Numbered from the stretch's first letter, positions 8,585 through 18,569 are shown. The stretch is DNA of 64,000 nt from CAVTOO01 sp963736355 (GCA_963736355.1 CAVTOO010000014.1:1-64000); one strand, 5' to 3'. The notes: generated by a model not told the origin, from the sequence alone. Numbers and translations are program-made.

Positions 8585-8614
8585 CAAAAAAACGGCGGGG
8601 CTTCTGCCCCGCCG
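8585..8614 (-). terminator. Terminator after the first flagellin gene
   Basis: On the minus strand a GC stem GCGGCGGGGC / GCCCCGCCGT with a short loop is followed by a run of seven T. It begins 28 bases past the flagellin stop. The second flagellin has an almost identical terminator at 10781-10809, showing that the duplicated unit includes the terminator. Confidence 0.85.
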
Positions 8615-8641
8615 CTTGCTGTGGCCGAGGAGTTCGCGGCG

Positions 8642-10159
8642 TCAGCCGAAGAGTCGCAACACTGCCTGCGCCGCCTGGTTGGCGAGCGAGAGAGCCGTGG
8701 TGGAGAGCTGTTGACGGGTCTGCAGGGCCAGCATGTTGGCACCTTCCTCGTTGGTATCGGCGAGGACGAGCGCATCGGCGCCGGTCTGCAGGGTCGTGAT
8801 CAGGTTGCGGGTGAAGTCCTGGCGGGTCTGCACCGTGGAGAGCGTCGAGCCGTAATTCGCGCCCTGGGTCCGCAGCGCCGCCAAGGCGGCATCGACCGTG
8901 CCCATCGCCGTGTCGATGGACGCGTTGCTCTGGAATTCGGTTGCGCTGAGCAGCGACAGGCCGAGGCCTGTGATGTCGAACTTCACACCGGTGATGGTGA
9001 GCGACGACGTGCCCTTTTCGTTGAACACGACCTTGAGGTTGTCGCCATACAGCAGGTTGATGCCGTTGTAGGACGCATCCTTCGCCAGCGCGTCGATCTG
9101 CGACAGCAGGTTGTTATACTGGGTCTGCAGATTGGCGCGGGTCGGATCGGTTGCCGGCGGCGTGGCGAGACCGTTGGTCGTGCCGGGCGGGATGCCGATG
9201 AAGCCGGCGCCTGCACCGGCAGCCGTGCCGGAGATGACGAGCGCATTCTGCGTGCCGGTGGTCGGCGGAGCCGACAGCGACAGGAAGTTACCCGCGCCGA
9301 TCGTGGCCGTGACGTTGGTGCCTGCGAGCGCGGTCTGCAATTCGGCGACGGTCGAAACCTGTCCGGCGCCATAGCCGAAGACGATCGTCTTGGCCGCACT
9401 GCCGTTGGCCTGAACCGTCAGGCTCTTGCCGTTGAGGCCGACCGACAGATCGAGCATGTTGGACGAGCTGATCGTGGTATCGGTGACGTTGTCGGCGGTG
9501 AGGAACAGATCCTCGGTCGTCGCATTGGACTGGACCACGATGTCGACATCGGAGTCCGCCGCGGTGATCGTGAAGCGGTTGGCGGTCGTGGTGTTGAAGT
9601 CCACGTTGACGCGGCCTGCAACCGGCGATGCGGCAATCGCGGCGCGGATGGCATCCTGCACCTGCTGGCCGGTGGCGTTGAGGCCGATGGCCGCAGAGAC
9701 CGTAGTCGTGACACCGCCGATGGTAACGTCGAGGTCGACGTTGCCTGCGACAGTCGCGCCAAGGTAGTTCGCCGAAGAGGTCGACGTGCCGATTGTCTGG
9801 GCGAAGGCGACGTTGCCGGTCGCCTGGGCGAGTGCGTAAGTGGTCTGCGGCTCTGCGCTCTGGCGCGCCTGAAGCGCGATCGACTTGGCCGAGGCGACCA
9901 GTTTGGCCAGCGCCGTGAGGCCCTGATCGGCTGCCTCGATGGTTTTCTGGGCCTGCCCGATCGAGTCGAGCAGCGCGCTCAGGTCGCCGGCGCGATTCTG
10001 CAGCGCCTGGGACGTGAAGAAATTGGTGGGATTGTCGAGCGCAGAGTTGACCTTCTTACCAGTGGCAAGGCGGTTCTGCGTCAGGGCGGAGAGATCCGCA
10101 GTCTTCTGGAGGGAGAGAAGATTCTGGCGGACGCCGGCCGATAAGACGATGTCACTCAT
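8642..10159 (-). CDS. fliC: Flagellin (copy 1)
   Basis: A 505-residue flagellin. The N-terminal D0/D1 helix MSDIVLSAGVRQNLLSLQ to NRLATGKKVNSALDNP and the C-terminal DTNEEGANMLALQTRQQL to AVLRLFG are conserved. A large central domain (about residues 105-345) carries strand-rich IN-type motifs such as ADSDVDIVVQSNATTEDLFL. Export by the flagellar type III system needs no signal peptide. It is about 70 percent identical by eye to copy 2, which lies just upstream with the same length; they differ most in the central variable parts. AGGA lies about 10 bases before the ATG. A CtrA-type box lies 91 bases upstream. Confidence 0.95.
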   Translation of the reverse strand: MSDIVLSAGVRQNLLSLQKTADLSALTQNRLATGKKVNSALDNPTNFFTSQALQNRAGDLSALLDSIGQAQKTIEAADQGLTALAKLVASAKSIALQARQSAEPQTTYALAQATGNVAFAQTIGTSTSSANYLGATVAGNVDLDVTIGGVTTTVSAAIGLNATGQQVQDAIRAAIAASPVAGRVNVDFNTTTANRFTITAADSDVDIVVQSNATTEDLFLTADNVTDTTISSSNMLDLSVGLNGKSLTVQANGSAAKTIVFGYGAGQVSTVAELQTALAGTNVTATIGAGNFLSLSAPPTTGTQNALVISGTAAGAGAGFIGIPPGTTNGLATPPATDPTRANLQTQYNNLLSQIDALAKDASYNGINLLYGDNLKVVFNEKGTSSLTITGVKFDITGLGLSLLSATEFQSNASIDTAMGTVDAALAALRTQGANYGSTLSTVQTRQDFTRNLITTLQTGADALVLADTNEEGANMLALQTRQQLSTTALSLANQAAQAVLRLFG

Positions 10160-10249
10160 AGTACGTGGTCCTCGTTGAGTAGCGTCGCGCTACGATCCAC
10201 AGCGAGGATGATAATGATTGGGTAACCCTAATGCCCGGTAAACAACCTC

Positions 10250-10264
10250 TTAACAAAAGGTTAA
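10250..10264. promoter_or_regulatory. CtrA-type box upstream of flagellin copy 1
   Basis: TTAA, seven bases (CAAAAGG), TTAA: a full match to the CtrA half-site spacing TTAA-N7-TTAA. It lies 91 bases before the flagellin start. CtrA controls flagellar genes in many alphaproteobacteria, so direct control is plausible. Confidence 0.6.
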
Positions 10265-10780
10265 AATCGATGAATCGGGCAAACTAAGCAGAAAAAGATG
10301 GAACCTGAATCCCCGCGCCTGCCGAATTCGGTACTCACATTGTTATGGCCGGAACATTTTGGCGCGAAAAGCGGCGCCTGAATCAAAACAGCAGGCACTT
10401 CGCGAACAGAATCAAAAAACGCCGGCAACAGATTCGCCACGCACGCTTTTCGTCGGATCGAATATCTTCGGCGTCCGCCCGGTAACACTGACATGTCAGA
10501 GATGGCGATGAGGCGACTGCGCTGTCGCCTTCGCATCAGGTTGAAGGCGCTCAACCAGAGACGCAAACGCTTCGCAGATTGATTCAACGCGAGTCGGTAA
10601 GCGATTCATTTTCAAAACGATTTCGGCGTCCGGCCATTTCAATCGGGGACGCCGTGCCTCGAATAAGCGGGATCACCGGGTCAAGCCCGGTGATGACGGC
10701 AGAGTATAACGAACCGCTTCGGCTGACGATGACGGCGGAGCATGACGAAGCGCCCTCGCCTGTCCGGCATACAGACAAAG
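10265..10780. other. Intergenic region between the two flagellin genes
   Basis: The gap between the flagellins is 675 bases. It holds the CtrA-type box, then about 400 bases of unassigned sequence, then a hairpin repeat at 10673-10693 (TCACCGGG / CCCGGTGA around TCAAG), and the terminator of copy 2 at 10781. A 108-codon minus-strand frame at 10261-10587 has low-complexity basic composition and no family features, so I do not call it a gene. Confidence 0.5.
10673..10693. repeat. CACCGGGTCAAGCCCGGTG hairpin repeat
   Basis: A perfect 8-base stem with a TCAAG-type loop. It is of the same type as the CCCCGGATCAAGTCCGGGG hairpins embedded at 21938-21961 and 43646-43665, and belongs to the interspersed intergenic repeats of this genome. 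Confidence 0.6.
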
Positions 10781-10809
10781 AAAAACGGCGGGGCTTTTGG
10801 CCCCGCCGT
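10781..10809 (-). terminator. Terminator after the second flagellin gene
   Basis: On the minus strand: stem ACGGCGGGGC / GCCCCGCCGT with an AAAA-containing loop, followed by TTTTTC. It starts 26 bases past the stop of flagellin copy 2 and closely resembles the copy-1 terminator. Confidence 0.85.
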
Positions 10810-10834
10810 CTTATTCGACTTGGTCGTGCGTCTA

Positions 10835-12352
10835 TTAGAAGAGACGCAGAACGGCCTGGCTGGCCTGGTTGGCGAGCGAGAGGGCCGTGGTCGACAGCTG
10901 CTGACGGGTCTGCAGGGCCAGCAAGTTCGCGCCTTCCTCGTTGGTATCGGCGAGGACGAGCGCATCGGCGCCGGTCTGCAGGGTCGTGACCAGGTTCTTG
11001 GTGAAGTCCTGACGGGTCTGCACCGTGGTCAGCGCCGAACCGAAGCTCGAAGCCTGGGTGCGGAGCGTGTTCAGCGCCGTGTCGACGGTCGAGATGGTCG
11101 CGTCGATGTTGGCGTTGGTCTGGAAGCCCGTGCCGGAGATGGCGCCGAGGCCCAGGCCGGCCGAGTCGAACTTCACGCCGGTGATGGTCAGCGAGGACGT
11201 GCCCTTTTCGTTGAACACGACCTTGAGGTTATCGCCGTTGAGCAGGTTGATACCGTTGTACGAGGCATCCTTCGCCAGCGAGTCAATCTGCGTGAGCAGG
11301 TTGTTGTACTGGGTCTGGAGGTTCGAACGGCTGGTATCGGCCGCCGGCGGGGTGGCGAGACCATTGGTCGTGCCAGCCGCGATGCCGATGTTGCCGGCGC
11401 CAGCGCCAGCAGCCGTGCCGGAGATCACCAGCGCGTTCTGCGTGCCAAGCGTGGCCGGAGCAGACAGCGTCAGGAAGCCCGTACCGGCGTTCCGCGTCGC
11501 GGTGACGTTGGAACCGGCCAGAGCCGTCGTCAACTCGGAGAAGGTCGAGACCTGACCCGCGCTCGTGCCGAACGTGATCGACTTCGCAGTGCCGCCATTG
11601 GCCTGAACCGTCAGGACGTCGCCAGAGAGGGCGGAAGCGTCGAGCAGGTTCGTGGACGCGATGGTGCGATCGGCGACGTTGTCGGCGGTCAGGAACAGAT
11701 CTTCGGTCGTGGCGTTCGACTGAACAACGATATCAACATCGCTATCGGCCGCAGAGATCGTGAAGCGAGCGGCAGTCGTCGTGCCGAAGTCGACATTGAC
11801 GCGACCCGCGACCGCGGAGCCGGCAATCGCCGCCTTAAGGCCGGCTTCGATCGAGGCGCCGGCTTCGTTCAGGCCAACGGCATAAGAGACCGTCGTGGTG
11901 GCGCCGTCGATGGTGACGTCGAGGTCGATATTGCCCGCAACCGTCGTGGCCGCATAGTCGGTGCCCGACGTGAAGGTGCCGGCCGTTTCGTTCAGGTTGA
12001 CGTTACCCTGCGCGGACGCGACCGCGTAGGACGTCTGCGGTTCGGCAACCTGACGCGCCTGCTGAGCCAGCGACTTGGCGGACTGCACCAGCTTGGTCAG
12101 CGAGGAGAGACCCTGATCGGCCGCAGCGAGCGTCTTCTGGGCCTGGCCGATCGAGTCGAGCAGGTCGTTCAGATCGCCGGCACGGTTCTGCAGGCCCTGG
12201 GAGGTGAAGAAGTTGGCGGGATTGTCGAGCGCGGAGTTGACCTTCTTGCCGGTGGCAAGGCGGTTCTGCGTGAGCGACGAGAGATCTGCAGTGCTCTGGA
12301 GCGAGAGAAGGTTCTGGCGAACGCCAGCCGAGAGAATGATACCGGAAGCCAT
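10835..12352 (-). CDS. fliC: Flagellin (copy 2)
   Basis: A 505-residue flagellin from the ATG at 12350-12352 (MASGIILSAGVRQNLLSLQ); a ten-residue upstream extension has no flagellin-like sequence. Conserved D0/D1 ends match copy 1 almost residue for residue, including DALVLADTNEEGAN and QLSTTALSLANQA. The central region differs in blocks (for example GTFTSGTDYAATTVAGN against TSTSSANYLGATVAGN), the pattern expected of filament surface domains under diversifying selection. It has its own terminator and a 295-base upstream region, so it is likely transcribed separately. An AAAGG lies before the start. Confidence 0.95.
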   Translation of the reverse strand: MASGIILSAGVRQNLLSLQSTADLSSLTQNRLATGKKVNSALDNPANFFTSQGLQNRAGDLNDLLDSIGQAQKTLAAADQGLSSLTKLVQSAKSLAQQARQVAEPQTSYAVASAQGNVNLNETAGTFTSGTDYAATTVAGNIDLDVTIDGATTTVSYAVGLNEAGASIEAGLKAAIAGSAVAGRVNVDFGTTTAARFTISAADSDVDIVVQSNATTEDLFLTADNVADRTIASTNLLDASALSGDVLTVQANGGTAKSITFGTSAGQVSTFSELTTALAGSNVTATRNAGTGFLTLSAPATLGTQNALVISGTAAGAGAGNIGIAAGTTNGLATPPAADTSRSNLQTQYNNLLTQIDSLAKDASYNGINLLNGDNLKVVFNEKGTSSLTITGVKFDSAGLGLGAISGTGFQTNANIDATISTVDTALNTLRTQASSFGSALTTVQTRQDFTKNLVTTLQTGADALVLADTNEEGANLLALQTRQQLSTTALSLANQASQAVLRLF

Positions 12353-12647
12353 GGGACAAACCTTTCTGGTTGACCGCCTCACGCCGCTCTTCTGGCGGCT
12401 AAGGCTATTTACGCACGGTCATTTGACCGCACGCTTTCATGCCATGCGGGTTTCAACGGGAACCTAAGAAAGACGGTTAATGAAATGCTTGCGCCGCAGG
12501 CGAAACGCGAAGAGCGCAACCGCTATATATAAAGAAGCACGATGCGATGCGGGCTGCGCGCATTGTTAAGCTCGCGCTAACCATAAGCGCACGGATAAGA
12601 AACAACGCGTGAAGCCGATGCGCGTCAGCGCATCACGTCACGCGCGA

Positions 12648-13009
12648 TCAGATCGTAGCTTTGACGGAAAGCGGTATCTGCGCCGTGAGCTCATCGAGCG
12701 CGCGCGTGTATAGGCGCGAAGGCGCAGCATCGCCTGCTCGGGCATCTGACGCACGACACGATCGCTTCGCGTATCAACGACACGGAAGATGAGTTCGCCG
12801 GCATCCTTGTCGAAGACGGTCTCGCGCGAGAACGCGGCTTCCGCCTCCTGGTGCACAGGCGCAGAATCGGCATGAGGCGCCGGAGCCTGCGTCTTTGCTA
12901 ACTCAGTCATTGCCTCGGTCGGTGGGCTTTGTCGCGATTGAGCGACATCGCGCACCATAACCGCAGGCGCCGGAGCGCTGACCGGCCTGATTGCGAAATC
13001 TGTACTCAT
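12648..13009 (-). CDS. FlaG-like flagellar protein, frameshifted at the C-terminus
   Basis: About 120 residues from the ATG at 13007-13009 (MSTDFAIRPVSAPAP). The disordered Ala/Pro-rich first half leads to FDKDAGELIFRVVDTRSDRVVRQMPEQAMLRLRAY, which follows the FlaG pattern of a conserved strand followed by RQIPxExxLRL. After AYTR the frame is lost at a GC repeat near 12690; in the next frame the tail reads LDELTAQIPLSVKATI and stops at 12648-12650, a sensible end. FlaG proteins influence filament length. The gene lies between flagellin 2 and flgL on the same strand, which supports the call. Confidence 0.7.
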
Positions 13010-13245
13010 CGTCGCAGCCTCGCTGACGAAAAGACAACACTCCCCAATTCCCAACCTACAGGCTAGGACGGTGTTTCTAACAGCGAGTTAGGGAACATGG
13101 TGAATCCGCAGCGACGATAATCGCGCGCATTCGAACGAATGGCCGGACGATCAAACGGCGGCAAAGCCACCTAAAGCGCTCATATTAAAAGCGCTCTTGC
13201 CTCATGCCGGATACGAAAACGAACCGCGCCGACGCGGGCCGTTCA

Positions 13246-14736
13246 TCAGACATAATTCACCAAGCTCAATTGATAGAGCATCGCAGTGGTCTGATACGAC
13301 GCCTGCAGGTTTGTCTGCAGCGCCAGGATCTTGGTGGCGACTTCTTCGTTCGTCACGCCTTCGACCTGATCGAGCATCGTCGCGACCATGGATTTGGTTT
13401 GCGTCTGACGATCTTCGGCAGACTTGATCGCGTTCTGCGCGCCGGCGAGTTCCGCCTGGATATTCTCGATGCTCTGCTGCCCCGATTGCGTCGACAGATT
13501 CTGCACCATGCGCGTGTTGAGCGCGACGACCTGTCCGGTCGCGTTGGCGCCGGCTGTCGTTGTGACAGCGGCATAGACTGCGATGTTCTGCAATTGCCAG
13601 CGCAGGCCTTCTTCGTTGGCGCGCATGCCGTATTGCACGGTGATGGCCTGATCGACACGCGACACGGCCGTGCCGCGCGCAGGATCGGGGCCATCTTCGC
13701 CGATATACCAGGACACGGTGTTGGCCGTTGTGCCGGCAACGAGCGCGGTCGCGGTGTTGAACGGCGCTCCGGAGACACGCATGGGCGGCGATCCGAAGAA
13801 ATTATCGGACGCCTGCATTGCGGACGCGGCCACCAAGGCGGTGCTGGCGAGCTTGCCGACCGACGTCGTCAAGGCCGCATTGAGATTGGCCGCGGTTGCT
13901 GTCGTGTCGACGCCGATCAGGAAACTGTCAGCCGGCGGCGGATTGGTTGTCGTCGCCGTCAGCTCGATGGTCTCGGTCGTGCCGTCCGGCAGCGTGAACG
14001 AGAAGCGGACTTTCTCGCCGTTGTTCGGATTGACCGCGCCAAGATCGACAGACACGGCCGGCGGCGCGCCCGCGGGTCCGGTGACCGTCGCGCCAGTGAG
14101 CGTCGTCGTCGCACCGACAAGCTTGAAGCCGAACGGCGAGCCCGCGACATCTTCGGCAACCTGGACAGAGGTCACGCTCGGCGACGAGATGGCAACGCGG
14201 CCGAGGCCGCCGACACCCTGATCGGCCTGCAATCGCTCGGAGATGACCTGCTTGAGGCCGGCCTGCGAACCGACGCCGTACATGATGTCGTCCGGCGAGG
14301 CGACGGCCGGCTGATCGACAGCGCGGCCGGAAAACAGATAGCGATCGCCGGCGCGCGTGTTGAACATCTGCAGCACTTCGACGAACGCGGACGAGGCGCC
14401 GCGCTGCGCCGTGGTCTGACCGTTGGCGTCGAGATCGACCGGACCTTTCAGCGCGCCGCTGCGCGTTTCGGTGCCGATCTTGTACAGGCCGGAGAGAACG
14501 GTGCTGGCGGTATTGATGCGCAGATTGGTGTTGTCGATGGTGTCGGCATAGCCGGCGAGTTCATTGAGCTGCGTGCGCAGCCCGACGCCGAGACCGCGGC
14601 TGACGCCCATGCCGGCATAGGTGTCCGAGATCTTGCCAGTCGCGAGTTGCGCCTGAAGATCGTCGAGCTTCTCGCGCATCCTGAGCAGCGACAAGCCCAG
14701 ATGCGAAGTACGAACACCGACACCGCTCATCGACAT
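13246..14736 (-). CDS. flgL: Flagellar hook-filament junction protein FlgL
   Basis: A 496-residue hook-associated protein 3. The N-terminus GVRTSHLGLSLLRMREKLDDLQAQLATGK and the C-terminus (MLDQVEGVTNEEVATKILALQTNLQASYQ to SLVNYV) form the flagellin-like coiled coil. TRAGDRYLFSGRAVDQPAV is typical of FlgL, marking the end of the N-terminal helical part. The central domain is large. FlgL joins the hook-associated ring to the filament. It lies 58 bases past the flgK stop, in the order flgE-flgK-flgL usual for rhizobia. The frame is intact. Confidence 0.93.
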   Translation of the reverse strand: MSMSGVGVRTSHLGLSLLRMREKLDDLQAQLATGKISDTYAGMGVSRGLGVGLRTQLNELAGYADTIDNTNLRINTASTVLSGLYKIGTETRSGALKGPVDLDANGQTTAQRGASSAFVEVLQMFNTRAGDRYLFSGRAVDQPAVASPDDIMYGVGSQAGLKQVISERLQADQGVGGLGRVAISSPSVTSVQVAEDVAGSPFGFKLVGATTTLTGATVTGPAGAPPAVSVDLGAVNPNNGEKVRFSFTLPDGTTETIELTATTTNPPPADSFLIGVDTTATAANLNAALTTSVGKLASTALVAASAMQASDNFFGSPPMRVSGAPFNTATALVAGTTANTVSWYIGEDGPDPARGTAVSRVDQAITVQYGMRANEEGLRWQLQNIAVYAAVTTTAGANATGQVVALNTRMVQNLSTQSGQQSIENIQAELAGAQNAIKSAEDRQTQTKSMVATMLDQVEGVTNEEVATKILALQTNLQASYQTTAMLYQLSLVNYV

Positions 14737-14761
14737 AGCGAGCCCTCACTTGATATTCTGC

Positions 14762-14791
14762 AAGCACGATCTTTTCCGAAGGATCATGCTC
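14762..14791. repeat. Short copy of the GCATGATC palindrome family
   Basis: A reduced palindrome (AGCACGATCTTTTCCGAA then GGATCATGCT) lying 4 bases past the flgK stop. It keeps the arms of the larger family seen at 16724, 21931, 35088, 41875 and 43638 but lacks the central ACCGGTT part. Confidence 0.55.
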
Positions 14792-14794
14792 GTA

Positions 14795-16665
14795 TTAAAT
14801 TCGTAACAGCGCGTCGAACATCTCGCGCACCGTGCTCATGACGCGCGCATTCGCCGCGTAGGCATTCTGCAGCGACAGCAAATGCGCCATCTCCTCGTCG
14901 ATGTTGACGCCCGAGGTCGCGTGAAAGCGTTCCTCCAGCGTGTTGACGACGACTTCCTGACCTTGCGCCAGCTGGTCGGCGGCGCTCGCCTGCTCGCCCT
15001 GCTGGCTGAGAATCTGCTGCGTGAAATCCGAGCAGCGTGCCCTTGTAGGGCTGCGACGCGGTGCCGATGCCGGTGTTCGACGAAAAGAAGAACGATGACG
15101 ATGTGAGCTGCTGATAGATGAAATCGGGCCGCGTGGTGTCGCCGGCCGGCGTCTGCGGCGACGTGTTGAAGACCACAAGCCGCGACGGGTCGCCGATCAG
15201 GCCGGCATTGACGGTGATGCGCCCGGCGAAGCCCGTGACCTGCGAACCGGTGGCATCGACGGTGCCCGAGAACGGAAACCCGCCATCGGTAAACAGCGGC
15301 ACCGTCACGCCGTTGCCGGTCAGCGCCGTCGATGTCTTGGTCACCGACAGCGAGTTGATGTCCGACAGATTGGGCGCGCCATCGTCGAGAACGCGCAGCG
15401 TCTGTCCCGCCGGATTCGAGAATTGAATGTTGGCGGAGCCCAGCGCCGTGTTGAGCTGATTGACGACGGACGCCATGCCGCCCGAGAAGTCGATGCCGAT
15501 GACCCGATCGCCCGGATTGATCGTCAGGTTGTCCGCCAGAGGCAGCACCGACGGATCGTCAACGCGCACGATCGTGACGGTGTGCTGCACCGGGCCGTTG
15601 TTGTCGGTGTAGGTCAGCTGCAGCGTGTTGCCATCGACCATGCCCGCGAGATCGGCATCGAACCCGGTCTGCGCACCGACGGTCGCAGCCGTGCCATCGG
15701 TCGTCGTGTTCGACAGCGCACTCGCCATGACGGAGGCGAGCTGATCGATCTGATTTTGCGCCTGAACGAGTACATTGTCGCGCAGGTCGAGATAGGCCGC
15801 GATCTGGCCGGAGCGGAAAGAGCCCATGGCCACAAGATCGAGGCTGCCGCCGCGCGGATAATTGAGCGAGATCGTACCGACGCCGTTCAACGCCGGATCC
15901 GCGTTCCACAGCGTGGTCGGCGTCAACGTGCCTTGCGGATTGAAGGACAGCGTCGCGGCTTCCGCGCCCGCCAGTTGCGCGCCGCCAGCGCTGAACACCA
16001 GCATCTGGCCCGCTTCGTTGATGCTGGTTCGAATGTCCATCAGCTGCGTCAGCTGCGTCACGTAATTATCGCGCTGATCGAGCATCGCCGCCTTGGTCGC
16101 GTCGTTGCCGCCGGACTGCAATTGATTGTTGATCTTGGCGATCTGCTGCAAGGCCGTGTTCACGGCATTGACGGAACCGGCGAGCCCCTGCTCGCAATCG
16201 CTGCGCAGTTGCTGGATGGAGCGCGTCGTCTGATTGAGCTGCGACGCCATGGACTGCGCCGCATTGACGACATTGATCCGGGCGGACGGCGAATCCGGGC
16301 TCGTGGCCAGCGCCTGCACCGTCGATGTGAGCTGGGCGAAGACGTTTTCGAGCGTCGCCTGCGATCCGGGCACGCCATAGATCGACTGCAGGCGGCCGAG
16401 ATATTGCGCGCGCATGCCGGCGAAGCCGAGACCGGATGTTTCGGTCCACAACTGCTTCTGCATGATACACATCGAGTTCGCGATTGACGCCCTCGATGCG
16501 CACGCCGGACGCATATTGTCCGGCGTTGGTCTGGACCTGATTGAGAGTCTTGCGAACGTAGCCGGTCGTCTCGGAGTTCGCGACGTTCGACGACACGAGC
16601 GACAGCCCGGCCTGCGTGGTACGCAGACCCGAGAGTGCAGTCGATAACGCCTGGCTCAAACTCAT
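14795..16665 (-). CDS. flgK: Flagellar hook-associated protein FlgK, frameshifted twice
   Basis: Hook-associated protein 1, about 623 residues when joined. The start MSLSQALSTALSGLRTTQAG followed by SSNVANSETTGYVRK is the conserved flagellar rod/hook/HAP N-terminus. The frame breaks near 16465, continues through a long intact middle (GLGFAGMRAQYLGRLQSIYG to SSNTGIGTASQPY), and breaks again near 15030. The C-terminal NIDEEMAHLLSLQNAYAANA followed by MSTVREMFDALLRI is diagnostic. FlgK caps the hook and starts the filament junction. It is downstream of flgE and upstream of flgL. Both breaks look like single-base errors because all conserved parts are present. Confidence 0.92.
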
Positions 16666-16723
16666 GACGAAGCGCCTGGATTAGAACGACACATGGCGCT
16701 GTCGCCGCGCGGCTCGTTAGTTG

Positions 16724-16768
16724 CGCATGATCTTGTCGAAAAACCGGTTCCACTTTTCGGATCATGCG
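16724..16768. repeat. GCATGATC palindrome family copy
   Basis: An imperfect palindrome CGCATGATCTTGTCGAAAAA, then CCGGTT, CCACTTTTCGGATCATGCG. It directly abuts the flgE stop codon (16769) on its 3' side. Confidence 0.75.
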
Positions 16769-18569
16769 TCAGCGCAGCATGTTCAGAAGGTCCTGCACCA
16801 TCGTGTTCGTGGTGGTGATGACGCGGGTGTTGGCCGAATAGGCCTGCTGCGTGACGATGAGCTTGGTGAACTCGTCGGCGATATCGGTGTTGGAGCCTTC
16901 GAGCGAGGAGCCGACGATGCGACCGCCGGAGCCATACAGCGCCAGACCGGATTCGTCGGTCGCCTCGAACGCGCCGCCGTCGATGCGCTTGAGGAAGTTG
17001 GCGCCGTTGAACGTCGCAAGCGTGATCTCGGCGAGATCGATGTTGCGGCCGTTCGAATAGTTGCCGACGATGCGGCCGCGATCGGACACCGACACAGACT
17101 GCAACTGACCGGCGGGGAAGCCGTTCTGCTGGATCTGGTTGACCTGCACGTTGCCGTTGGCATCGGCGAACTGCGTGATGCCGCCGGAGCCGAAGTTCAT
17201 CGTGACCGCGCCAAGCGCGATGCCGTTGACGGTGACGTTGCTGAGATTGAGCGCGGCGACCGGCGGATTCATCTGGCCGTTCGGCAGGAAGCTGAAATCC
17301 TGCTGCGCGTTCTGCCACGCGACCTGCGTGCCGGAGGCATTCGGGTTCGTCTGATAGAACAGGTTCCACTTGTCGGTGTGACCGGCGCCGAGAGACGCGG
17401 AGTCGATCTTCGCCCAGCGGAACTGCAGGTTCACCGGCGCACCGGACACGTCGTAGGCGGTGACTGCGCCGCCGGAGATCGTCGAATCCAGGAAGGTCTG
17501 GTTGTCGGAGCCGATCACCTGGCCGGTGCCGATCGTGCCGCCGCCGGTCCGCAGCACGGTGACCGTGCCGGAGAAGCCGAGCGCGGCGAAGGCCGCGGCG
17601 TTGGTGCTCGTCATTGTAAACGTCGAGCCCGTGCCTGACTGCAGATTGATGACGCCCGCGGCCGCGCTGGAAGCCGGCGTCGATGATGTGATGCCGTTGA
17701 TCTTGGCCAGCAGGTCGTCGATGTCGTCGGTGATGTTGAGCTGGGTCGCGGTCGCGCCGGCGTTGACGAAGGTGAAGACGTTGCCGTTGACGGTGATGGT
17801 GTCGCCGGCGACGAAGTTCGACGTCAGCGAGTCGGTGCCGGCGGCGCCATTGAGCAGGGTCGCGCCCGTGATCTGGTTGCCGAGCTTGTTGTTCATGGTG
17901 TTGCCGTTGAACGAACCGGAACCCAGCGGCGGCGGCGCGGTGCCGAGCACGACCGGGTTGTAGCCGGTGGTGAAGTCCAGCGGTTGCAACAGTTCGGAGC
18001 CGGCCACGAGCGTGTCGGCGTTCTGAAGTCTTCGGATAGGTGGCGAGGTTGGCGCGGTAGCTGACCGTCGTGGTCGACTGCGCGGGCAGGAAGTCATTCT
18101 GGAAGCGCAGCACCTGCGGCACGCTGCCGGTCAGGTTGCCGGTCGACGGATCGACCGGAATGCCTTCCAGGAAGTAGCCGGCGCCGTTGACGAGATAGCC
18201 ATTCTTGTCGAGCTGGAAATCGCCGCGGCGGGTGTAGCGGTCAACACCATCGAATGACGGCGTGTTGTCGGTGTAGGAGTCGGGCTTCTGCACGGCGAAG
18301 AAGCCCTCGCCGTTGATCGCCATGAAGGTGGAGATCGAGGCCGACTGCACGTCGCCCTGCACCGTGTTGGTGAGGCGCGACGACGATGTGACGGAGCCAG
18401 CGAGCTGGCGGGTGGTCACCGCGTCGGGCACCAGATCGAGGAAGCTCGAGTCGACGCGCTTGAAGGCGGTCGTCTGAGAATTGGCGATGTTGCCGGAAAT
18501 GTTTTCCAGCGCGAAAGACTGCGCTCGCATTCCGGCGACCGAGGTAACGAGCGCTCCGAAGATACCCAT
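16769..18569 (-). CDS. flgE: Flagellar hook protein FlgE, one frameshift, enlarged central domain
   Basis: A hook protein of about 600 residues. The N-terminus GALVTSVAGMRAQSFALEN with ISGNIANSQTTAFK and the C-terminus GSNTDIADEFTKLIVTQQAY with NTMVQDLLNMLR are the conserved FlgE ends. The frame changes near 18025, after NLATYPKTSE, and resumes at NADTLVAGSELLQPL. The protein is about 200 residues longer than enteric FlgE. The extra central part contains a flagellin/FliD-type IN motif (LNITDDIDDLLAKINGITSS followed by INLQSGTGSTFTMTS). It lies upstream of flgK on the same strand. The break is probably an error. Confidence 0.9.

Noticed and set aside
8507..10144. Long plus-strand open frame (545 codons) opposite flagellin copy 1
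   Set aside because: It is the antisense shadow of the flagellin gene; its product is Arg/Gly/Asp rich with no domain, and the real gene has clear flagellin ends, ribosome site and terminator. The same holds for the 543-codon frame opposite copy 2.
10261..10587. 108-codon minus-strand frame between the flagellins
   Set aside because: Arg-rich composition, no ribosome site of note, no recognisable domain; overlaps the CtrA-type box region.
13074..13091. CtrA-type box upstream of flaG (CTAA-N7-TTAG)
   Set aside because: Two mismatches to TTAA-N7-TTAA make it too weak to call.
13204..14841. 545-codon plus-strand frame opposite flgL
   Set aside because: Basic low-information product reflecting codon bias of the minus-strand flgL gene; no start signal or family features.
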